A DNA stretch of 7,067 nt from an uncultured Oscillospiraceae bacterium (GCA_934569215.1 CAKTKF010000051.1:1-7067); one strand, 5' to 3'. Numbered from the stretch's first letter, positions 1 to 7,004 are shown. Numbers and translations: made by a program. Notes: a model not told the origin generated them from the sequence alone.

Positions 1-414
1 GACGCCACCGAGATCGGCAAGAACGTTGCCATGCAGATCGCCGCTATGAACCCCAAGTACTGGGACAAGTCCCAGGTACCCCAGGCCGACGTGGACAAGG
101 AACTGGCCGTGCAGGTCGCCCTGATGGACAACGACCCCAAGATGGCCTCCAAGCCCGCCGCCGTGAAGGAAAAGATCGCCGCCGGCAAGATGGCTGCCTT
201 CTACAAGGAGAGCTGCCTGTTGCAGCAGGAATTCGTCCGCTCCGACCTCTTCAAGGGCGATGTGGCCGGCTACATTGCCGACGCCGCCAAGAAGCTGGGC
301 GGCAAGGTCACCTTTGTTGACGCCGTTCACTACATCAAGGGTGAAGGCATCGAGAAGAAGGCCGACGACTTCGCCGCTGAGGTCGCCGCGCAGATCGCTG
401 GCGCTCAGAAGTAA
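1..414 (+). CDS. tsf: Elongation factor Ts, C-terminal part (5' end outside window)
   Basis: This is the last 137 codons of EF-Ts, the cytoplasmic guanine-nucleotide exchange factor that recycles EF-Tu-GDP to EF-Tu-GTP during translation elongation. The reading frame is open from base 1 and ends in TAA at 412-414, so the gene is cut by the window edge; the ATG at 31 is an internal methionine. Recognisable EF-Ts stretches are IAAMNPKYWDKSQVP, the KMAAFYKESCLLQQEFV segment, and the end motif GEGIEKKADDFAAEVAAQI, which correspond to the C-terminal half of the core domain and the C-terminal region of the family. Codon use is strongly biased (AAG, ATC, GCC, CTG), as expected for a highly expressed translation factor. 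In most bacteria tsf follows rpsB, which would lie to the left. A strong terminator follows directly, so this is the end of its transcript. Identification is firm. Confidence 0.97.
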   Translation, partial: DATEIGKNVAMQIAAMNPKYWDKSQVPQADVDKELAVQVALMDNDPKMASKPAAVKEKIAAGKMAAFYKESCLLQQEFVRSDLFKGDVAGYIADAAKKLGGKVTFVDAVHYIKGEGIEKKADDFAAEVAAQIAGAQK

Positions 415-427
415 TTCCGCTTTTGTC

Positions 428-461
428 AAAAACGCCCCAGCCGACCGGCTGGGGCGTTTTT
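428..461. terminator. Bidirectional intrinsic terminator between tsf and the convergent GNAT gene
   Basis: A 10-bp GC-rich perfect stem (433-442 with 447-456) has the four-base loop GACC. It is flanked by five As on the left (428-432) and five Ts on the right (457-461), which extend the pairing. Read on the plus strand it ends 14 bases after the tsf stop with a U run. Read on the minus strand it lies just past the TAG of the GNAT gene at 466 and again ends in a U run. One structure therefore probably terminates both convergent transcripts. Confidence 0.93.
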
Positions 462-465
462 ATGT

Positions 466-990
466 CTATTTCAGCTTCCTTCCCATTTCGATCCTTACCT
501 CGTGGTTTTCCGGGTCGGTGTTGGAATAGGAATACAGGTCGAAGCCGATGATTTCAAAGCCGTTCTTTTTATAGAACGCAATGGCGCTTTCGTTGCAGGT
601 CTGGGTTTCCAGAACGATCATCCGCGCGCCGGTGGCTTTTGCTGCTTTCAAGATGGTGTCCATCAGCGCGGTTCCGACGCCTTTGCTACGCTGAGCATTG
701 TCGAACACGCAGATGTTGCTGATGCGGAAGCGGTTGTTCCAGCTCTCCGGGGAACCCTCGACGTAGCCAACCAGCTTTCCTGCCTCAAACGCGCCGAAAG
801 CCACCGGATCTTCCAGCCACTCGCCGAAGAAAACATCGTCAAAGCCCTTTTCCGTGGGCGCTTCAAAGGGCGTGTATGTTATCTCGAAGCCCTGCCCGGT
901 GGCGCGAATGTCATAATAGCCGTTTGTCCGATACCGGGCGGTGAATTTCTTGCCCGTGTAGGCTTCCTTATCCAGCTGCTTGATCTCCAT
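466..990 (-). CDS. GNAT N-acetyltransferase, streptothricin acetyltransferase-like
   Basis: This 174-residue cytoplasmic protein of the GNAT fold should transfer an acetyl group from acetyl-CoA to an amine. The acetyl-CoA loop is visible as AQRSKGVGTAL (residues 99-109), preceded by the beta strand RISNICVF (89-96). It is followed by the strand MIVLETQT (124-131) and the FYKKNGFEIIGFD block (139-151). The spacing and the LETQ...FY..GF signature resemble streptothricin acetyltransferases of the Sat type as I remember them. The length also fits (about 170-180). The ATG at 988-990 is chosen because GGAGGG (997-1002) lies six bases upstream; the frame stays open much further upstream, but that part overlaps the Eis-like gene and does not look like protein. 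It is the last gene of the minus-strand operon, 56 bases behind the Eis-like gene, and ends at the shared terminator. Family membership is clear; streptothricin as the substrate is only an inference, since many gut Clostridia carry uncharacterised relatives. Confidence 0.9.
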   Translation of the reverse strand: MEIKQLDKEAYTGKKFTARYRTNGYYDIRATGQGFEITYTPFEAPTEKGFDDVFFGEWLEDPVAFGAFEAGKLVGYVEGSPESWNNRFRISNICVFDNAQRSKGVGTALMDTILKAAKATGARMIVLETQTCNESAIAFYKKNGFEIIGFDLYSYSNTDPENHEVRIEMGRKLK

Positions 991-1010
991 AGTATTCCCT
1001 CCGTAAATAT

Positions 1011-1041
1011 AACCTCCCGAACCGATGCCGTCCGGGAGGTT
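1011..1041 (-). promoter_or_regulatory. Hairpin between Eis-like and GNAT genes
   Basis: A perfect 9-bp inverted repeat (AACCTCCCG at 1011-1019, CGGGAGGTT at 1033-1041) with a 13-base loop fills most of the 56-base gap. On the minus-strand transcript it starts six bases after the Eis-like stop and is followed by TTATATTTA and then the GNAT ribosome binding site. The T tract is too poor for a strong terminator, so it may be an attenuator, a leaky terminator or an mRNA-stabilising end. Its 5' arm carries CCTCC, which could alternatively pair with the GGAGG of the GNAT ribosome binding site. Structure is seen; function is inferred. Confidence 0.55.
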
Positions 1042-1046
1042 CTTTA

Positions 1047-2228
1047 TTAGAAGTAGTCCGCGATCATCAGGGGTTTGCGGAAAAACACCTGACTCAGGCA
1101 GGGATTCTCCTTTTTGATCTCCAACCCGGGAAGTACTGCCTTGGCTTCCGCAAAGTCCCAGACGCCCGTGATCAGCGCCGAGAAGGTAGGGACAGTCATC
1201 ACCACGTCGGCCTCTCCGCCCCGGGCTACGCTTACCGCTCTGCCATCTGCAAAGGTAACAGTGAAGCAGTCGTTGTTCTGCGGAATTTGGCTGTCCTGAA
1301 CCGCTACGCAGACGCTGCCGCTGCCGAGGTACCGCGCCTTTTTCAGCACGGACTCCACATTCACCGCACGAACCATGCCCGCGCTCTGCACGCTCCAGCT
1401 GACCGCGCCCAGCGACCACTCCGGCATAAAATACTGCATGGCCGGGTTGGCAGGGGTGGAGAATTTCACAAACCGGTGATCGGAGGACAGGCTCTTGAAC
1501 AGCCGCATCAGCTCCTCGAAGCCGCCCTTGTCCGCGAAGCAGAACCGGCTGCAAACCAGATTCCGCCCGTCCGGCCCGTTGGCAAGCCGGAACGTCGTGT
1601 AGGCGTTGGGCTTCCCGGCGGCGTCGAAGCAGACGTAGGTGAAATCCTGCTTCACCGCAGGGTCGCTTTTTTCCGCCCAGGCGTAGTCCTCGTCCCCGTG
1701 CAGCACCATCATATTATAGTGGGATTCCCAAAGGGCATCCAGCGCGCGGATCTCGGCGGTCATGGGGCGGCCTTTTTCCGCAAGGCGGAAGCTGCCACCC
1801 TCTTTCGGCGGGTTCAGCAGCGCCAAATCCACCGTCCAGCCGTATTTCTGCACGCAGTTTTCGTAGCCGAATTTCCGGTAGTAGGCGGTGGAGAAAGGGT
1901 ACAGGTAGGAAAAATCGTAGCCCGACGCATACATATCCGGCAGGGCTTTCTGGAAGCACGCCCGGACGCCGCCCCGGCGGCGGTACTGGGGCAGGGTCGC
2001 CACGCCACCGATGCCTCCCATTTTGCAGGGGCTGCCGTCAAACTGCACCGTAAAATCAGAGACGGTGAAGGTGCTCATCATTTCCCCGTCCTCGTCGAAG
2101 GCCGCCCAGTGGGCGGCGTCATCCTCCTCCGGGTCGGCGGGGCAGTTGGCATAGGGCATTTCAAAGCAGATGGCAAACAGCTCGTTGACTCTCCGGGCTT
2201 CCTCCAAAACGGTTTTGCGCACGTTCAT
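1047..2228 (-). CDS. Eis-like GNAT N-acetyltransferase with C-terminal SCP2-like domain
   Basis: This 393-residue protein matches the Eis (enhanced intracellular survival) acetyltransferase family in length and layout. The N-terminal GNAT domain has GGIGGVATLP (71-80) followed by the acetyl-CoA loop QYRRRGGVRACF (81-92). It then has the family-typical STAYYRKFGYE (113-123), where Y117 aligns with the general-acid tyrosine of mycobacterial Eis. A second GNAT-like region runs to roughly residue 280, and the last 100 or so residues look like the SCP2-type domain (CFTVTFADGRAVSVARGGEADVVMTVPTFSALITG region). The chain ends in Phe; in mycobacterial Eis the C-terminal Phe carboxylate acts as catalytic base, so this feature appears kept. 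Eis enzymes acetylate several amines of aminoglycosides and also lysines and polyamines; the substrate here is unknown. The start at 2226-2228 follows GGAGGAGG, and its ATGA overlaps the upstream stop by four bases, suggesting translational coupling. The frame extends upstream to 2324, but that part lies within the DUF624 gene. Confidence 0.92.
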   Translation of the reverse strand: MNVRKTVLEEARRVNELFAICFEMPYANCPADPEEDDAAHWAAFDEDGEMMSTFTVSDFTVQFDGSPCKMGGIGGVATLPQYRRRGGVRACFQKALPDMYASGYDFSYLYPFSTAYYRKFGYENCVQKYGWTVDLALLNPPKEGGSFRLAEKGRPMTAEIRALDALWESHYNMMVLHGDEDYAWAEKSDPAVKQDFTYVCFDAAGKPNAYTTFRLANGPDGRNLVCSRFCFADKGGFEELMRLFKSLSSDHRFVKFSTPANPAMQYFMPEWSLGAVSWSVQSAGMVRAVNVESVLKKARYLGSGSVCVAVQDSQIPQNNDCFTVTFADGRAVSVARGGEADVVMTVPTFSALITGVWDFAEAKAVLPGLEIKKENPCLSQVFFRKPLMIADYF

Positions 2229-2863
2229 TGTCCTTCCTCCTCCGGCTCCATGTAGGGAGCAAATACTTTTTTCAGCAGACGGGTGTTGATGTAAGCCGCA
2301 GCGGCAAAATAGACGACTATCCATATAAAGCCCACCTGCAAAAACAAATACAGATTCGTCAGCAGCAGCGCCCAGGGAAATACGTTAATCACCACGATCA
2401 GCGCCGTCCGGGGCAGGTACGCCACGCTGAAGATCAGCGCGTTTTTAATGACGGATTTGGTATCATTCCGGAACTGGCTCAGCAGCGGGAAGGCGTAGCT
2501 CGCCATCATCACCACGATCACCAGGAACAGCACAAACAGGAAAAACAGATAGTGCATCCACCCGCCCATGCTGAGAAACAAAAAAATGTTGACGCAGGTG
2601 GCCGCGCCGAACAGCAGCAGAAACAGCCAGATCAGCGTCGCCTGCCGGAATTCGTCCCGGAACGCCCGGAAATAGCCCTTTACCAGGCTGCCCTCCCGGT
2701 CAGTGCCAAGGCGGAAGCACACGGTGTACATCGCCGTGTTGGCCGCGCCGATGGTGATGACGGGCAGGCATGTCACGAGATAGATCACGTTCAGAATGAT
2801 AAGGTCGGCGATCCAGCTCATGGTTCGCATGAACTTGGAATCCAGGGAAAAGAAACCACCCAT
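2225..2863 (-). CDS. DUF624 (YesL-like) integral membrane protein
   Basis: This 212-residue protein is predicted to sit in the cytoplasmic membrane. It begins with the typical DUF624 opening MGGFFSLDSKFMR, followed by a hydrophobic segment at about 17-45 containing the family's LP(V/I)ITIGAANTAMY pattern. A charged cytoplasmic-looking stretch (51-73) includes KGYFRAFRDEFRQAT. Further membrane segments lie at about 74-97, 103-126, 140-160 and 163-192, and the tail is short and acidic. Family members such as Bacillus YesL are often found near sugar-transport or polysaccharide-utilisation genes, but their function is unknown; none of those neighbours is seen here. The ATG at 2861-2863 is supported by AAGGAG eight bases upstream. 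An in-frame ATG at 2920 lies inside the -35 element of the promoter and cannot be the start on that transcript. First gene of the three-gene operon, overlapping the Eis-like start by four bases. Confidence 0.9.
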   Translation of the reverse strand: MGGFFSLDSKFMRTMSWIADLIILNVIYLVTCLPVITIGAANTAMYTVCFRLGTDREGSLVKGYFRAFRDEFRQATLIWLFLLLFGAATCVNIFLFLSMGGWMHYLFFLFVLFLVIVVMMASYAFPLLSQFRNDTKSVIKNALIFSVAYLPRTALIVVINVFPWALLLTNLYLFLQVGFIWIVVYFAAAAYINTRLLKKVFAPYMEPEEEGQ

Positions 2864-2891
2864 AGAAAATACTCCTTTTTCGTTTGCTTTC

Positions 2892-2920
2892 AGTATAGCA
2901 AATCCCACGGATAATTGCAA
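2892..2920 (-). promoter_or_regulatory. Sigma-A promoter of the DUF624-Eis-GNAT operon
   Basis: Reading the minus strand, -35 TTGCAA (2915-2920) and -10 TATACT (2892-2897) are separated by exactly 17 bases, and TG one base before the -10 makes it an extended -10 promoter. Transcription should begin near 2885, leaving a leader of only about 22 bases before the DUF624 ATG, too short for a riboswitch. No clear operator palindrome is seen around it. Confidence 0.85.
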
Positions 2921-3006
2921 GGGAGACGGGCAAATTCCGGCGGAACGGGGCAGCCACGTCTTTCATGGGCGGTCGCAAAACAGTGAATGTATCGTATTGG
3001 TACAGC

Positions 3007-3125
3007 CCCTTGGCTCTCCCTCCGGGAGAGCTGTCACCGAAGGTGACTGAGAGGGCATTGCAGCCTTACGTACCCTCTCCGTCCTCGCTTCGCTCGTCCA
3101 GCTCTCCCAAAGGGAGAGGCAAGGG
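3007..3125. repeat. Palindromic dispersed repeat (MITE/REP-like) with imperfect terminal inverted repeats
   Basis: The ends CCCTTGGCTCTCCCT (3007-3021) and AGGGAGAGGCAAGGG (3111-3125) are inverted repeats matching at 14 of 15 positions. Inside are hairpins GCTCTCCC-TCC-GGGAGAGC (3013-3031), GTCACC-GAA-GGTGAC (3033-3047) and CTCTCCC-AAA-GGGAGAG (3102-3118). A longer pairing joins GAGAGGG (3049-3055) and CCCTCTC (3073-3079). The element holds no convincing coding frame. I recall very similar sequences as abundant dispersed repeats in gut Clostridia, but could not search. No target-site duplication is evident at the edges. It sits between the two divergent promoters without touching either. Confidence 0.8.
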
Positions 3126-3254
3126 ATGCTGTTCATCTCTGCGGGACGTTATCGCGGGTTTTCGTGAATTTGACCGTATCCGCGGGCGGGGACGGCGCAG
3201 AAACGGGCAAAGTTCCAAAAATTCACTCCCGTGGATTTTTATTCAAATCAGCCG
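3126..3254. other. Intergenic stretch without recognisable content
   Basis: These 129 bases separate the palindromic repeat from the argG promoter. I see no gene with a ribosome binding site, no tRNA-like fold, no T-box or other riboswitch hallmark and no strong hairpin. Small open frames crossing it continue through the repeat and lack coding character. Confidence 0.5.
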
Positions 3255-3283
3255 TTGACAAATCCCGTTCACAGCGGTATAAT
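3255..3283 (+). promoter_or_regulatory. Perfect-consensus sigma-A promoter of argGHF
   Basis: TTGACA (3255-3260) and TATAAT (3278-3283) match the housekeeping consensus at all twelve positions with a 17-base spacer. Transcription should start near 3290, giving a leader of about 46 bases before the argG ATG. Such a strong promoter on a biosynthetic operon suggests control mainly by repression. Confidence 0.93.
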
Positions 3284-3303
3284 CCTGTATACTTACTCAC
3301 GAA

Positions 3304-3321
3304 ATACATTAAATATTCATT
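3304..3321 (+). promoter_or_regulatory. Possible ARG box (ArgR/AhrC operator), half-site quality
   Basis: The argG leader contains an AT-rich stretch whose right half, ATTCAT (3315-3320), matches the known ArgR operator pattern ATGAATWWWWATTCAT fully, while the left half matches at only about two of six positions. A second weak dyad, TGTAT (3286-3290) with ATACA (3304-3308), spans the expected start of transcription. The location just downstream of +1 fits a repressor site. The call relies on pathway context as much as on sequence. Confidence 0.35.
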
Positions 3322-3335
3322 TGGAGGCTGTATAT

Positions 3336-4559
3336 ATGAATAATCATGAAGGCATCAAGAAAATCGTCCTTGCATATTCCGGCGGTCTGGATACATCCAT
3401 CATCATCCCCTGGCTGAAGGAAAACTACAATAACCCCGAGATCATCGCCGTGGCCGGCAACGTCGGTCAGGCCGATGAGCTGGAGGGGCTGGAGGCCAAG
3501 GCCATCGCTACCGGCGCCAGCAAGCTGATCGTCGCCGATCTGGTGGACGAGATGGTGGACGAGGTCATCATCCCCGCCCTGAAAATGGACGCCAAGTATG
3601 AGACCTATCTGCTTGGCACCGCTTTTGCCCGTCCCGTCATCGGCAAGAAGCTGGCGGAAATTGCTCTGGCCGAGGGCGCGGACGCCATCTGCCACGGCGC
3701 TACTGGCAAGGGCAACGATCAGGTTCGGTTTGAGCTGGCCATCAAGCGGTTCGCCCCGGACATGAAGATCATCGCCCCCTGGCGGGAGTGGGACATCAAG
3801 TCCCGGGACGAAGAGATCGACTTCGCCGAAGCCCATCACGTTCCCCTGAAGATCAGCCGGGAGACCAACTACTCCAAGGACAAGAACCTGTGGCACCTGA
3901 GCCATGAGGGCCTCGACCTGGAAGACCCCGCCAACGAGCCGAACTACGAAAAGCCCGGCTTCCTGGAAATGGGCGTCTCCCCCCTGCAGGCCCCCGACGT
4001 CCCCGCCTACGTGACCATCGACTTTGAAGCGGGTGCTCCCGTGGCCGTGGACGGTGAGAAGATGAAGGCGTCCAAGATCATTGAGAAGCTGAACGCCCTG
4101 GGCGGCGCCAATGGCATCGGCATCATCGACATCGTGGAGAACCGGCTGGTTGGCATGAAAGATCGGGGCGTATATGAGACCCCCGGCGGCACCATTCTGT
4201 ACTTCGCCCACGAGCAGCTGGAAATGCTCACCGTGGACAAGGACACCCTCCACGTCAAGCAGAAGCTGGCCGTGGACTACGCCGACCTCATTTACAACGG
4301 CAAGTGGTACTCCCCCCTCCAGGAGGCGCTGACCGCCTTTGCCAACGAAAGCAACAAGTACGTCACCGGCTCCGTAAAGCTGAAGCTGTACAAGGGCAAC
4401 ATCATCCCCGCTGGTACCACCTCTCCCTACTCCCTGTACTCCGAGAATTTGGTGACCTTCGGCGAAAGCGACTACGACCAGAACCAGGCCGCCGGCTTCA
4501 TCAATCTGTGGGGTCTGCCCACCAAGGTGCAGGCGCTGCGGGAGCAGGGAAAGCTGTAA
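3336..4559 (+). CDS. argG: Argininosuccinate synthase
   Basis: ArgG (407 residues, normal for the family) condenses citrulline with aspartate using ATP to give argininosuccinate, AMP and pyrophosphate in the cytoplasm; it is the second step of the ornithine-to-arginine arm. The PP-loop ATP-binding motif AYSGGLDTS lies at residues 13-21. The family block [17 protein letters not shown] follows near the middle of the nucleotide-binding domain, then NLWHLSHEG and EDP in the synthetase domain. The C-terminal [13 protein letters not shown] segment belongs to the oligomerisation region. The ATG at 3336 is preceded by GGAGG (3323-3327) with an eight-base spacer. The frame is open back to 3231, but that part crosses the promoter and is not translated. 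First gene of argGHF; argH begins 29 bases after its stop. Codon use is strongly biased, suggesting high expression. No key motif is missing. Confidence 0.98.
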   Translation: MNNHEGIKKIVLAYSGGLDTSIIIPWLKENYNNPEIIAVAGNVGQADELEGLEAKAIATGASKLIVADLVDEMVDEVIIPALKMDAKYETYLLGTAFARPVIGKKLAEIALAEGADAICHGATGKGNDQVRFELAIKRFAPDMKIIAPWREWDIKSRDEEIDFAEAHHVPLKISRETNYSKDKNLWHLSHEGLDLEDPANEPNYEKPGFLEMGVSPLQAPDVPAYVTIDFEAGAPVAVDGEKMKASKIIEKLNALGGANGIGIIDIVENRLVGMKDRGVYETPGGTILYFAHEQLEMLTVDKDTLHVKQKLAVDYADLIYNGKWYSPLQEALTAFANESNKYVTGSVKLKLYKGNIIPAGTTSPYSLYSENLVTFGESDYDQNQAAGFINLWGLPTKVQALREQGKL

Positions 4560-4588
4560 AGCAACAAATTTCATTCGAGGGCAGATTT

Positions 4589-5974
4589 ATGAGCAAACTA
4601 TGGGCCGGACGGACTTCCGGCGAGGTCAGCAGCATTGCGGATGATTTCAATTCCTCCATCCGCTTTGACTGCAAACTTTATAAGCAGGACATCACCGGCT
4701 CCATGGCTCATGCCGCCATGCTGGGGGCGCAGGGCATCATCTCCCAGGCCGAGGCCGGGCAGCTCATTGACGGGCTGCAGGGCATTCTGAACGACCTGGA
4801 ATCCGGGGCGCTGGAATTCGATTTCGGCTGTGAAGACATCCACATGTTCGTCGAGCAGGTGCTGACCCAGCGTCTGGGGGATGTGGGAAAGAAGCTCCAC
4901 ACCGCCCGCAGCCGGAACGACCAGGTGGCGCTGGATTTGAGAATGTACCTCAAAGACCAGATTGATGAGATTACCGCGCTGGTAAAGGACGTGCTTTCGG
5001 CGATCGTCGCCCAGGCGGAAGCCAACAAGGGCGTCATCATGCCCGGCTACACCCATTTGCAGCGGGCGCAGCCCATCCTGTTTTCCCACCACCTGATGGC
5101 CTATGCCATGATGCTCCTGCGGGATCTCGGCCGTCTGGGCGACTGCCGGAAGCGGATGAATGTCTGTCCCATCGGCTCCTGCGCCCTGGCGGGAACGACT
5201 TACCCCACCGACCGGCGCTTTGAGGCGCGGAAGCTGGGCTTTGACGATATCGCCCGCAACTCCATCGACGGCGTGTCCGACCGGGACTTCTGCGTGGAAC
5301 TGATGAGCGCCGTTTCCATACTCATGATGCACCTGAGCCGGTTTTCCGAGGAGATCATCCTCTGGGCAAGCTGGGAATTCAAGTTCATCGAGCTGTCCGA
5401 CGCCTACACCACCGGCTCGTCCATCATGCCCCAGAAGAAGAACCCCGACATGGCGGAGCTTGTCCGGGGCAAGACCGGCCGGGTCTACGGCGACCTGATG
5501 GGGCTGCTCACCACCCTGAAGGGACTGCCCCTGGCCTACAACAAGGACATGCAGGAGGACAAGGAAGCGGTTTTCGACGCCGTGGACACGGTAAAAATGT
5601 GCCTGAAGGTCTTCGCGCCCATGCTTTCCACCATGGCCGTGAAGCCGGAGACCATGAAAAAGGCCGCTCAGGGCGGCTTCATCAACGCCACCGACCTTGC
5701 GGACTACCTGGTGAAAAAGGGAATGCCCTTCCGCAGCGCCTACAAGATTTCCGGCCAGATCGTGGCGCGGTGCATCGCCGACGGCTGCGTGCTGGAGAGC
5801 CTGCCTCTGGAAACCTACCGTTCCTACAGCGAGCTGTTTGAGGGTGACCTCTACCATGATATCGACCTGACGGTCTGCGTGGAGAAGCGCATCTCCGAGG
5901 GCGGCACCTCCGCCGCCTCCGTGGATGCCCAGATCGCCTACGTAAAGGAGCAGCTCGGGGGAGGAAACCTATGA
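4589..5974 (+). CDS. argH: Argininosuccinate lyase
   Basis: ArgH (461 residues, usual length) cleaves argininosuccinate to arginine and fumarate, the last step of arginine synthesis, as a cytoplasmic homotetramer of the fumarase/aspartase superfamily. The three conserved regions that together build the active site are all present: HTARSRNDQ at 104-112, [10 protein letters not shown] at 153-162 (His156 being the family's conserved histidine) and the signature [11 protein letters not shown] at 276-286, which holds the catalytic serine loop. The N-terminal LWAGRTSGE stretch is also typical. The ATG at 4589 follows GAGGG (4577-4581) at seven bases; the open frame extends upstream to 4304 only within argG, out of phase. 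The stop overlaps the argF start by four bases (ATGA, 5971-5974), so argH and argF are probably translationally coupled. Nothing appears truncated or substituted. Confidence 0.98.
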   Translation: MSKLWAGRTSGEVSSIADDFNSSIRFDCKLYKQDITGSMAHAAMLGAQGIISQAEAGQLIDGLQGILNDLESGALEFDFGCEDIHMFVEQVLTQRLGDVGKKLHTARSRNDQVALDLRMYLKDQIDEITALVKDVLSAIVAQAEANKGVIMPGYTHLQRAQPILFSHHLMAYAMMLLRDLGRLGDCRKRMNVCPIGSCALAGTTYPTDRRFEARKLGFDDIARNSIDGVSDRDFCVELMSAVSILMMHLSRFSEEIILWASWEFKFIELSDAYTTGSSIMPQKKNPDMAELVRGKTGRVYGDLMGLLTTLKGLPLAYNKDMQEDKEAVFDAVDTVKMCLKVFAPMLSTMAVKPETMKKAAQGGFINATDLADYLVKKGMPFRSAYKISGQIVARCIADGCVLESLPLETYRSYSELFEGDLYHDIDLTVCVEKRISEGGTSAASVDAQIAYVKEQLGGGNL

Positions 5975-6954
5975 ATCTGAAAGGCAGAAGCTTTCTGACG
6001 CTGCTGGACTTCACCCCGGCGGAGATCACCTACCTGCTGGATCTGGCGGCGGAGCTGAAGGCAAAGAAAAAAGTGGGCATCCCCCACCGTATCCGTGAGG
6101 GGAAGAACATCGCACTGCTGTTCGAAAAGGACTCCACCCGCACCCGCTGCGCCTTTGAGGTGGCGGGACACGATCTGGGCATGGGGGTGACCTATCTCGG
6201 CCCCACCGGCTCTCAGATGGGCAAAAAGGAATCCATCGCCGATACCGCCCGGGTGCTGGGTCGGATGTACGACGGCATCGAATACCGGGGCTACGCCCAA
6301 TCAATCGTGGAGCAGCTGGCGGAATTTTCCGGCGTGCCGGTCTGGAACGGCCTGACCAATGAATTTCACCCCACCCAGATACTGGCGGACTTTCTCACCA
6401 TCCGGGAGCATTTCGGCGGTTTGCAGGGCAGGAAGCTGGTATACATGGGCGATGCCCGGTACAACATGGGGGATTCTTTGATGGTGGGCTGCGCCAAGAT
6501 GGGAATGCACTTCGTGGCCTGCGCCCCGGAAAAGTATTTCCCGAACCCTGAGCTGATCGCCCAGTGTCAGGCCGTTGCCGCAGAGACGGGCGCGGTGCTG
6601 GAATTCATCACCGACCCCGGCAAAGCCGTCCCCGGCGCGGACGTGATCTACACCGACGTGTGGGTCTCCATGGGGGAGCCGGACGGCGTCTGGCAGGAAC
6701 GGATCGAAGACCTGACCCCCTACCGGGTGACAAAGGCGCTGATGGAAACGGCCGGAAGCCAATGCCGGTTTCTCCACTGCCTCCCCGCCTTCCACGACCT
6801 GAACACCACCATCGGCCGCCGGATTTACGACAAATTCGGCATCGACTGCATGGAGGTGACCGACGAGGTCTTTGAGGGCGCGCAGTCCATCGTCTTCGAC
6901 GAGGCGGAAAACCGGATGCACACCATCAAGGCCGTCATGGCGGCGACGCTATAA
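5971..6954 (+). CDS. argF: Ornithine carbamoyltransferase
   Basis: This 327-residue enzyme joins carbamoyl phosphate to ornithine, giving citrulline, the substrate of ArgG. The carbamoyl-phosphate motif STRTR is at 55-59, HPTQ at 133-136, the ornithine-binding SMG loop at 233-235 and the catalytic HCLPA at 269-273. The C-terminal EVFEG...[18 protein letters not shown] block completes the family pattern. Several stretches ([42 protein letters not shown]) match E. coli ArgF/ArgI and catabolic ArcB more closely than the Bacillus-type enzyme, so it belongs to that subfamily. Its place behind argG and argH, with no arcA or arcC in view, argues for the anabolic role, although a catabolic enzyme cannot be excluded from sequence alone. 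The start follows GGGGGAGG (5957-5964) and overlaps the argH stop. Last gene of the operon. Confidence 0.96.
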   Translation: MNLKGRSFLTLLDFTPAEITYLLDLAAELKAKKKVGIPHRIREGKNIALLFEKDSTRTRCAFEVAGHDLGMGVTYLGPTGSQMGKKESIADTARVLGRMYDGIEYRGYAQSIVEQLAEFSGVPVWNGLTNEFHPTQILADFLTIREHFGGLQGRKLVYMGDARYNMGDSLMVGCAKMGMHFVACAPEKYFPNPELIAQCQAVAAETGAVLEFITDPGKAVPGADVIYTDVWVSMGEPDGVWQERIEDLTPYRVTKALMETAGSQCRFLHCLPAFHDLNTTIGRRIYDKFGIDCMEVTDEVFEGAQSIVFDEAENRMHTIKAVMAATL

Positions 6955-6961
6955 CCATTCT

Positions 6962-6986
6962 CCCGGCGGCTTTCGTGGCCGCCGGG
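6962..6986 (+). terminator. GC-rich hairpin after argF, possible terminator
   Basis: A perfect 9-bp stem (CCCGGCGGC at 6962-6970, GCCGCCGGG at 6978-6986) with a seven-base loop begins eight bases after the argF stop. The following bases, CAGTTGATACTAGTTTT, do not give an immediate T run, so termination may be partial or the hairpin may mainly protect the mRNA end. Confidence 0.55.
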
Positions 6987-7004
6987 CAGTTGATACTAGT
7001 TTTC

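Noticed and set aside
991..1554. N-terminal extension of the GNAT gene to 362 residues
   Set aside because: The extra part overlaps the Eis-like gene out of frame and looks non-coding; the ATG at 988-990 has a proper GGAGGG site.
1287..2255. Plus-strand open frame (322 codons) opposite the Eis-like gene
   Set aside because: Its composition (R, H, A, G, V rich) and lack of any recognised domain mark it as the complement of a real coding frame.
2228..2914. Plus-strand open frame (228 codons) opposite the DUF624 gene
   Set aside because: The H, Q, R-rich translation is what results from reading the complement of hydrophobic membrane segments.
3007..3125. CRISPR-like or attenuator interpretation of the palindromic region
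   Set aside because: There are no regularly spaced direct repeats with unique spacers, and the element lies upstream of the argG transcription start, so it cannot be a leader attenuator.
2965..3258. Small plus-strand open frame (97 codons) through the intergenic region
   Set aside because: It consists largely of translated palindromic repeat and has no ribosome binding site.
3290..3335. T-box or arginine-responsive riboswitch in the argG leader
   Set aside because: The leader is only about 46 bases, with no T-box sequence and no stable stem.
3309..4574. Long open frame (421 codons) antisense to argG
   Set aside because: It mirrors the biased codon use of argG; its translation is rich in G, V, L, D and H without family motifs, and it has no suitable ribosome binding site.
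4598..5857. Long open frame (419 codons) antisense to argH
   Set aside because: Same GC-rich shadow effect; argH motifs on the other strand are unambiguous and this frame has low-complexity composition.
6301..6921. Open frame (206 codons) antisense to argF
   Set aside because: It is a shadow of argF, which has all OTCase motifs.
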